DNA of 14,720 nt from Cudoniella acicularis (taxonomy: Eukaryota; Ascomycota; Leotiomycetes; Helotiales; Helotiaceae). Positions 11,001-14,720 of the stretch are shown here, piece by piece. The stretch lies in the NCBI GenBank assembly GCA_013054445.1, contig JAAMPI010001412.1, positions 1 to 14,720 of the forward strand. Direction: 5' to 3'. A model generated the notes under the pieces. That model ran no database searches. It was not told where the DNA came from and worked only from the letters and a program-made list of their open reading frames with translations. Numbering within the stretch: position 1 is the first letter of the stretch; each line of letters begins with the position of its first letter. The position numbers and the translations under genes were made by a program.

Positions 11001-11288
11001 TGTGCAGATCTGATAGCCCATGTTGTCAATGATGATGAGCGTATGAAGAGGGGAGCGGTGAGCTATGTGCATCAGGTAGGCGACAAGATTATACCGCTTG
11101 ATCGGCTCCAAGATATCGGGTTGCAGGAGGCAGAGGGGAGGCCGTTTGATTTGCTTCCCATGGGTGAGTGGATCGCTAAGGCGGTGGCAGACGGGCTGCA
11201 TCCCGCCGTTGCAGTTCTGGTTGAGATGATGGACGAGCCGGGAGGGCCTGACTATCCGAGGCTTCTCAAAGATGCTCCCATATCATAA
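2021..11288 (+). CDS. Highly reducing polyketide synthase with terminal thioester reductase (KS-AT-DH-cMT-psiER-KR-ACP-R), 3 exons
   Basis: Exons 2021-6380, 6708-9728 and 9784-11288 join in frame to 2961 residues. KS: active Cys C179 in DTACSSS, H318 in HGTGT, K364 and H369, so the triad is complete. AT: GQGAQ from ~567 and GHSSGE with nucleophile S659, expected to load malonyl-CoA. DH: H991 and D1171 (HPAELDAVLQ), but the usual HxxxG glycine is N995. cMT: the SAM motif EVGAGTGG at 1452-1459 is rebuilt across intron 1, and VIHAT follows. Residues ~1640-2150 hold only a decayed KR/ER-like linker, with no NAD(P)H site of an ER. KR: glycine motif 2173-2179, S2299, Y2312, N2316. ACP: phosphopantetheine serine S2492 in GLDSL. 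R: TGAGGLLG 2634-2641, S2752/S2753, Y2786 and K2790, so it looks competent for NADPH-dependent release as aldehyde or alcohol. Family knowledge: the order equals betaenone-type PKSs, which use a trans-ER. The product is inferred. The start fits the family N-terminus (NEPIAVVGSACRFAG). Confidence 0.93.
6381..6707 (+). other. PKS intron 1 (327 nt, unusually long)
   Basis: The donor GTGAGT follows ...GAGGTTG and the acceptor ATATCAG precedes GAGCCGGTACAGG. Splicing rebuilds one glycine codon (G|GA) and the methyltransferase motif EVGAGTGG exactly; length 327 is a multiple of 3, so both flanks stay in the same frame. A branch site CTGAC lies at 6692-6696, about 11 nt before the acceptor. Without splicing, translation stops at 6473-6475 and loses the C-terminal half. 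The length is several times that of the other introns here, mostly because of the foldback sequence inside. A competing weaker acceptor ATTAG at 6471-6475, after CGTAACT, would lead to a stop 12 codons later. Confidence 0.9.
6489..6651. mobile_element. Decayed foldback (MITE-like) insertion inside PKS intron 1
   Basis: The two ends match as imperfect inverted repeats: ACAATGTCCC at 6489-6498 against GGGCATTGT at 6643-6651, which reads ACAATGCCC on the other strand. Inner arms continue the pairing loosely: ACTTCAAG (6567-6574) with CTTGAAGT (6634-6641), ATTTCGA (6577-6583) with TCGAAAAT (6602-6609), and ACCTCGA with TCGAGGT. There is no coding capacity. The flanks do not show a clear target-site duplication (ATAT-containing sequence lies on both sides, offset by one base). 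It could be a degraded MITE or only an intron with secondary structure. Confidence 0.45.
9729..9783 (+). other. PKS intron 2 (55 nt, KR-ACP junction)
   Basis: The donor is GTAAAA at 9729, the branch site ACTAAC is at 9767-9772, and the acceptor CAG ends at 9783. Removal joins ...DVIK to HAFAATLRAILQ and then the ACP motif, restoring the helix expected just before fungal PKS carrier domains. The length leaves remainder 1 on division by 3, exactly the frame change needed between the second and third open frames. The only other nearby GT (9755) does not give the right phase. Without splicing, the frame ends at 9857-9859 and ACP plus reductase are lost. Confidence 0.92.
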
Positions 11289-11550
11289 AAGTGCTGCCAT
11301 AGACTATAATCACCTACTCGAGATAGAACATTATAGTATCTTATATGCCAATCAAAGCGGTATATGGTGCGATTCTGCTATTACGAAACACTGGTTTCTG
11401 CTTTCGGAGCCAAGTGAAGTATCGCATTCAGAAGAAGAGAAGGAAAGGAAAGAAAGAAAGAAACTGCCACTAGTAGATCTGTGTAGGAAACTAGATGTTA
11501 AGACAGCTCTAGCTGACTGACTCTTGCTGAGGAGGAGACATTTATGGAAA

Positions 11551-11596
11551 AGTTGAGGTTCAACTCGAGTGCTTTAGCGCAACGCTAAATCACGTG
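11551..11596. repeat. Two adjacent perfect hairpins plus CACGTG
   Basis: AGTTGA-GGT-TCAACT (11551-11565) is followed 7 nt later by TTTAGCG-CAA-CGCTAAA (11573-11589), and then by an E-box CACGTG at 11591-11596. Both stems are perfect with 3-nt loops. They begin ~260 bp after the PKS stop codon, so they could fall in its 3' UTR or mark the ends of a small element. Confidence 0.5.
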
Positions 11597-12003
11597 TATG
11601 GAAGGCTGGGTACTCAGGATACACAGCTAAACAGTAAATGGCATACCGGATTGTATGTAAAAGGCCACCCTGGCTCTCTTGTAAAAGACCTCTTGATGGT
11701 TCGTGCAAATACCCATGCATAGGTATGTGCCCTCGTACCTAGATAGTTTCGAATTTCTGGGCGGCAAGAGTAAGACGGTGTCTGCGCCTTGCCCCCAAAG
11801 GTGCTGCTACAATCAGAATCCCGAGCTCAGCATATCGTTCTGAAAAATTTATAAATCTGGTATTATTTCTGTATTCCTAGATTTTAACGGGATTTTCATG
11901 CGGACGAGGAGTTGGAGTTGTTTGCCACAATGCTACCAGCCTTGTCTCTAGATTTAGTAACCGAAAAAATTCCCGATCAATTGTCACGATATACTCCGTA
12001 TGT

Positions 12004-12154
12004 GATGCGTGAAAAAAATCCTCCAATACACGCATCTTGGCTGCAAATTTAAAAGCTACTGCGCCGCTCGCATATTGATTACTCCGTAAACTACGGGTGA
12101 CTCCTACCATCAAAGGCAGTTCAAGGAACGCAACCCCTGAAAAGGTGGGGTTGC
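12004..12154. repeat. Cluster of three perfect hairpins
   Basis: GATGCGTG (12004-12011) pairs with CACGCATC (12029-12036) over a 17-nt loop. CCGTA-AAC-TACGG occupies 12084-12096. GCAACCCC (12130-12137) pairs with GGGGTTGC (12147-12154) over a 9-nt loop. All stems are perfect. No coding sequence or RNA family is recognised, and the role is unknown. Confidence 0.5.
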
Positions 12155-12245
12155 ACCAGGGAATCTCACCCGAATACCCGTGCCGTAGCTTTCCGCATTG
12201 TCAGCCGCCGAACGTGCATGTGTGGCCCATTGGGTTGATCTTGCA

Positions 12246-12317
12246 GGGCCGATGGCCCCCTACGCGGCTCAGCAAAAATTACCTACAGCATTGAGAGTAA
12301 CGCCTCATTGCTGAGGC
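12246..12317. repeat. Two further perfect hairpins upstream of the 7-TM gene
   Basis: GGGCC-GAT-GGCCC lies at 12246-12258 and GCCTCA-TTGC-TGAGGC at 12302-12317. They sit about 210-280 bp before the start codon of the membrane-protein gene, a position where protein-binding palindromes or transcript structures are both possible. Confidence 0.45.
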
Positions 12318-12470
12318 AGTAAGCTGCAGTCAGCACAGCTATAGTCCTCTTACTTGCATGCTATCTTGGAACACAGGTTCTATTTTCGTAGTACGATATA
12401 CAGTTTGAATTCTGCCCTTCCCTACTTCATTGGGCCAGTTTTGCTATTCCGCGGCATGCGTTTGTCTCCC

Positions 12471-12523
12471 ATATATACACCCCTCGAACAATCCAACCCA
12501 AGCGTAGTGAGCCGCATTTCAAA
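12471..12523 (+). promoter_or_regulatory. TATA box and leader of the 7-TM gene
   Basis: ATATATACA at 12471-12479 is a good TATA-type element about 45-53 nt before the ATG at 12524. The sequence between contains no other ATG. The start context is TTCAAAATGG, with A at -3 and G at +4, favourable for fungal initiation. Confidence 0.6.
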
Positions 12524-13872
12524 ATGGGATTAAACGTTTTCCATGATAGCGACGAAGGCACGGGCTTCGTCGTGGGTATTGTTGCGATTCCGATATGCGT
12601 TTTTGCTACCTTTCTTCGATTCGTTTCCACATCGCGCGCCGGGAGGACGCTCGGCTTGGAAGATTGGTTTGCCTTGCTGGCGCTGCTAGCCTTCTTGGCC
12701 TACACAGGCCTTGACTTATGGAGTAAGTCTATTGTGGAATTCTGGTGGCAGCTAGTTGCTATGCTCCTGGCAAAAATACTGACATTCAATTGTCTACCAG
12801 CTCTCCGAAAGCTAAACGGCAAGAATTTGTTTCAGCTGGGTGAGATCCCTATTCCTACTTTGATTGAAATTTACAAAGTATGTTCACTCCTACCTTCCCC
12901 TCCTTTATCCCTTGTCCATGTCGCAGTCACTTACCAGAGTCTAGGTAGGATATGGGATGAACATCCAAACCGCCTTGAACCAAACGTTCGCCAAGCTCAG
13001 TCTCCTAGCCCTTTACTACCGCATATTTTTCATCAGCCGAGGATTCGTCTTCTGGTGTTTTTCCATCGGCGGCATCCAGATCGCCTGGTGTATTGCTATG
13101 GTCCTTATTCGCTTGTTTCTGTGCAGGCCTGTTGCCGCAGCCTATAACCCGACCATAAAGCATGCCAAATGCCTCAACAGTCAGGTTCTACTCGCAGCAG
13201 GCGATTCCATTAACTCCGCCATTGATTTTATCATGGTTGGCATGGCAATCTGGATGATTTATAAGTTGAAGATGTCGAACGGAGCTAAGTTGAAGTTGAG
13301 CATTCTTTTTGCTTTGGGTGGCTTGTAAGTGATAATTTCTGGGGAACCAGCGAAGCTCTTCGAGCTTATTGCTAAACTCTTCCACAGTTCCGGCGTCATC
13401 GGCATAATCAAGATCGCAGAGGCGTATGGCAATGTTGGTGAGCAAGACCCCAGCCCCTAATTGTCATTCTGCCAAGTAGGTAGCTCGCTCAATGACTAGG
13501 CTGACCATTTATTTCCCCGCTGTAGGTAGCAACGTCCGCGACGCAACCTGGAACATTGCTCAACAGGGCACCAGCATTCTTTGCTGCTGCGCCCCCATCT
13601 ACAAGTCGCTGCTCCAAGAGCTCCACATCTTCCGCAGGCTAGGCTTGACTTTCTTGTATGGCAGCAAAGGGGATACACAATATGGCAAGAAGTCATCCGA
13701 AGCGAGCTCGGCGACGGACAAGAACGGCACCCGTGGAAAGAACTGGCTTCCACTTGATGGATCCAGCAGCCAGCGTCAGCTTGCTTGGGTGGAGGCTAAT
13801 GCCGGGGCCGGTCGTGAGCACTCCTATCCAATGAGGGCGGTCAATATCAACCGGAGTGTGGAAATGGTTTGA
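12524..13872 (+). CDS. Fungal 7-TM integral membrane protein, SAT4/'rhodopsin-domain' family, 5 exons
   Basis: Exons 12524-12722, 12801-12877, 12945-13324, 13388-13437 and 13526-13872 join in frame to 350 residues ending at TGA 13870-13872. Seven hydrophobic segments are visible: ~14-34, 45-65, 95-118, 125-150, 170-197, 208-229 and 242-262, followed by a polar tail of ~85 residues. Family signatures seen are GLEDWFALLAL (44-54), LNQTFAKLSLLALYYRIF (103-120), CRP at 152-154 with C168 (a likely extracellular disulfide pair), SILFALGG (211-218) and CCCAPIYKSLL (255-265). This is a large plasma-membrane family in Pezizomycotina, mostly of unknown function; despite the name it is not known to bind retinal, and no retinal lysine motif is visible. 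Its membership in the PKS cluster is unproven. The tail is rich in Ser, Gly and charged residues and may be cytoplasmic. Confidence 0.85.
12723..12800 (+). other. 7-TM gene intron 1 (78 nt)
   Basis: Donor GTAAGT at 12723, branch ACTGAC at 12779-12784, acceptor ACCAG ending at 12800. Splicing gives ...LDLW-T-LRKLNG and removes a stretch that would otherwise insert a Trp/Leu-rich segment. The length is a multiple of 3, so the ORF reads through it and it is easy to miss. Confidence 0.8.
12878..12944 (+). other. 7-TM gene intron 2 (67 nt)
   Basis: Donor GTATGT at 12878, branch CTTAC about 11 nt before the acceptor CTAG ending at 12944. It falls between codons and joins ...IEIYK to VGYGMNIQTALNQTF. 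Earlier AGs at 12936-12939 leave an in-frame TAG, so 12944 is the workable acceptor. Confidence 0.8.
13325..13387 (+). other. 7-TM gene intron 3 (63 nt)
   Basis: Donor GTAAGT at 13325, branch CTAAAC near 13372, acceptor CACAG ending at 13387. It joins LFALGG to F-SGVIGIIKIAEAY, as expected within transmembrane segment 6. Unspliced, an immediate TAA ends the frame. Confidence 0.85.
13438..13525 (+). other. 7-TM gene intron 4 (88 nt)
   Basis: Donor GTGAGC at 13438, branch CTGAC at 13501-13505, acceptor TGTAG ending at 13525. It joins EAYGNV to G-SNVRDATWNIAQ with a split glycine codon. It leaves only a 50-nt fourth exon. Confidence 0.82.
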
Positions 13873-13939
13873 TTTTATTTGTAAAATAGTGGTTCGGGAA
13901 CTGGCAACGCTGTATGTACAAATAGATCGCATGCTGCCA

Positions 13940-13945
13940 AATAAA
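13940..13945 (+). terminator. Possible polyadenylation signal of the 7-TM gene
   Basis: AATAAA lies 68 nt after the stop codon, in an A-rich context. Fungal poly(A) signals are loose, so this is suggestive only. Confidence 0.4.
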
Positions 13946-14343
13946 AATGAATTATTGGAGTTGGTGCCATGCTCTTTGGAAGACAATTGCAAACTATCTA
14001 CGCAGAGAATTCAAATCCAAGTCCAAAAACATATGCTTAGGAAAACTTTTAGTTATTTCATTGCCCTTTTCGAGAACGGAGAATACAAGCGCGAAGGAAG
14101 TTACCTGCGAGTTGCGGTGCAAATAGAATTAACGTCGAGGAGAACAATTTGTCAATCATGACTTGCAAGTCCCTTGATAAGTGTGATAGGGGAGCGAGAA
14201 CGGATACCGTCACGACATCTTGATAGGTTCAAAGAGGTGGCAGTGTTCCGGACAATAGGCATTTACAAAATTTATTTATAGACGAACGTGGAAACATTAC
14301 CCGATTATTAGGGGGTCGGAAAAGGATCCCCTACACAAGCTCC
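13946..14343. other. Intergenic, nothing recognised
   Basis: No domain, RNA gene or clear repeat is seen. The open frame overlapping the gene end at 13856-14161 (plus) is composed of low-information sequence with no family signature. Confidence 0.45.
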
Positions 14344-14361
14344 GGCTGACTCAGCCACGTG
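14344..14361. promoter_or_regulatory. Overlapping AP-1/Gcn4-type and E-box sites
   Basis: GGCTGA-C-TCAGCC (14344-14356) is a 13-bp odd palindrome centred on TGACTCA (14347-14353), the consensus for Gcn4/AP-1 bZIP proteins. CACGTG (14356-14361), an E-box, shares one base with it. No gene start follows within the window, so function is uncertain; they may serve a gene to the right or be chance. Confidence 0.35.
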
Positions 14362-14482
14362 ATCAGGGACTCAGGACTAGGTTGCGTGATGGGTACCCAT
14401 CTACGGGTATACCCGCGGGTAAGTGAGTATACCCGTGAGTTGCTAAGAACCCGTATAAAAATGAAGATATACTTTTTATATC

Positions 14483-14530
14483 TCTTAATTATTCTCCTAA
14501 TTATTCTGTTAATTACTCTTTTAATTATCT
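14483..14530. repeat. 12-bp tandem repeat, 4 copies
   Basis: Four head-to-tail units share the core TAATTAYTC or a one-base variant: 14483-14494 (TCTTAATTATTC), 14495-14506 (TCCTAATTATTC), 14507-14518 (TGTTAATTACTC) and 14519-14530 (TTTTAATTATCT). It is a minisatellite inside the putative transposon end. Confidence 0.75.
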
Positions 14531-14536
14531 TATATA

Positions 14537-14622
14537 CTAGCTCGCTTTATATATATAATATCCCTAGTCGCTTTATACGCGTGGTAGTCCTTGTGCGCGT
14601 GGTAGGCCTTGTACACGTGTAC
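14537..14622. repeat. Short tandem duplications ending in a 12-bp palindrome
   Basis: CTAGCTCGCTTTATA (14537-14551) recurs as CTAGTCGCTTTATA (14564-14577). Two adjacent 18-bp units, 14579-14596 and 14597-14614, match at 16 of 18 bases (GCGTGGTAGTCC.. and GCGTGGTAGGCC..). The second runs into the perfect palindrome GTACACGTGTAC (14611-14622), which contains CACGTG. Confidence 0.7.
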
Positions 14623-14720
14623 ACGTGGCACGCCTACTCCCTCTCCGCCCCTCTCCCTCTCTTCCTTCGTATGTTCTTCTCCCTCGTCGTCGTACTAAGT
14701 GGGTCATTAATTTTTAAAAG

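Larger units (their letters stand above)
11289..12470. other. Intergenic region, hairpin-rich, no supported gene
   Basis: This holds the 3' flank of the PKS and the distal upstream region of the next gene. A pure-purine run spans 11430-11463. Small perfect inverted repeats are scattered along it and are listed separately. TACTCCGTA occurs twice as a direct repeat (11992-12000 and 12080-12088). Open frames at 11272-11520 (plus) and 11877-12113 (minus) lack any recognisable domain and I do not call them genes. No tRNA B-box or CRISPR-type spacing was seen. Confidence 0.5.
14364..14720. mobile_element. Possible end of a hAT-like DNA transposon (extends past the window)
   Basis: CAGGG at 14364 resembles a hAT-type terminus and is preceded by CACGTGAT (14356-14363), which could be an 8-bp target duplication. 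Just inside lie perfect palindromes ATGGGTACCCAT (14389-14400) and CGGGTATACCCG (14404-14415) and further copies of CGGGTA and TACCCG to ~14453, like subterminal transposase-binding repeats. AT-rich and tandem-repeat DNA follows. The other end and any transposase are outside the window, so this rests on pattern only. Confidence 0.4.

Noticed and set aside
9819..11288. A separate ACP-reductase gene starting at GTG 9819
   Set aside because: The upstream sequence in the same frame (HAFAATLRAILQ...) is the expected start of the carrier domain, and a clean 55-nt intron links it to the KR exon.
11272..11520. Plus-strand ORF of 82 codons overlapping the PKS stop
   Set aside because: It overlaps the PKS end out of frame and encodes a low-complexity Glu/Lys/Arg stretch from the purine run.
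12130..12154. tRNA or tRNA-like fold at the GCAACCCC hairpin
   Set aside because: No GGTTCGANNCC B-box, acceptor stem or anticodon arm can be placed around it.
13856..14161. Plus-strand ORF of 101 codons overlapping the 7-TM gene end
   Set aside because: It overlaps the true stop in another frame and has no recognisable features.
14483..14530. CRISPR array
   Set aside because: The units are 12 bp with no spacers, the sequence is AT-rich, and the host is a eukaryote.

Overview
This window looks like chromosomal DNA of a filamentous ascomycete (Pezizomycotina). The evidence is short spliceosomal introns (55-88 nt, GTRNGN...CTNAC/CTAAC...YAG), a multidomain iterative type I polyketide synthase, an AflR-like regulator, a fungal 7-TM 'SAT4/rhodopsin-domain' protein, and an AT-rich island that looks mutated by RIP. 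I cannot fix the genus or class from sequence alone.

Layout: (1) <1-854 (+), the C-terminal part of a probable Zn2Cys6 transcription factor with an AflR-type C-terminal domain; its DNA-binding N-terminus lies left of the window. (2) 855-2020, an intergenic stretch with a very AT-rich, probably RIP-decayed relic (~1185-1480) and the core promoter of the next gene. (3) 2021-11288 (+), one large highly reducing PKS gene. It is interrupted by two introns (6381-6707 and 9729-9783), so a plain ORF view breaks it into three pieces. Joined, it gives 2961 residues with the order KS-AT-DH-cMT-(psi-KR/psi-ER)-KR-ACP-R. There is no working ER domain and no condensation/adenylation module; a thioester reductase follows the ACP directly. 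Intron 1 is unusually long and contains a decayed foldback (MITE-like) sequence. (4) 11289-12523, an intergenic stretch with many small perfect hairpins but no convincing gene. (5) 12524-13872 (+), a five-exon, 350-residue 7-TM protein. (6) 13873-14720, non-coding sequence ending in palindromes and tandem repeats that may be one end of a hAT-like transposon.

Working together (inference): items 1 and 3 look like one edge of a secondary-metabolite cluster. The regulator would switch on a PKS that builds a C-methylated, reduced chain and releases it reductively as an aldehyde or alcohol. This domain order matches the betaenone-type PKS (Bet1), which needs a separate trans-acting enoyl reductase and gives decalin polyketides. 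No trans-ER, P450 or cyclase gene is in this window; they should lie to the left of the regulator if the comparison holds, because the right side ends in transposon-like sequence.
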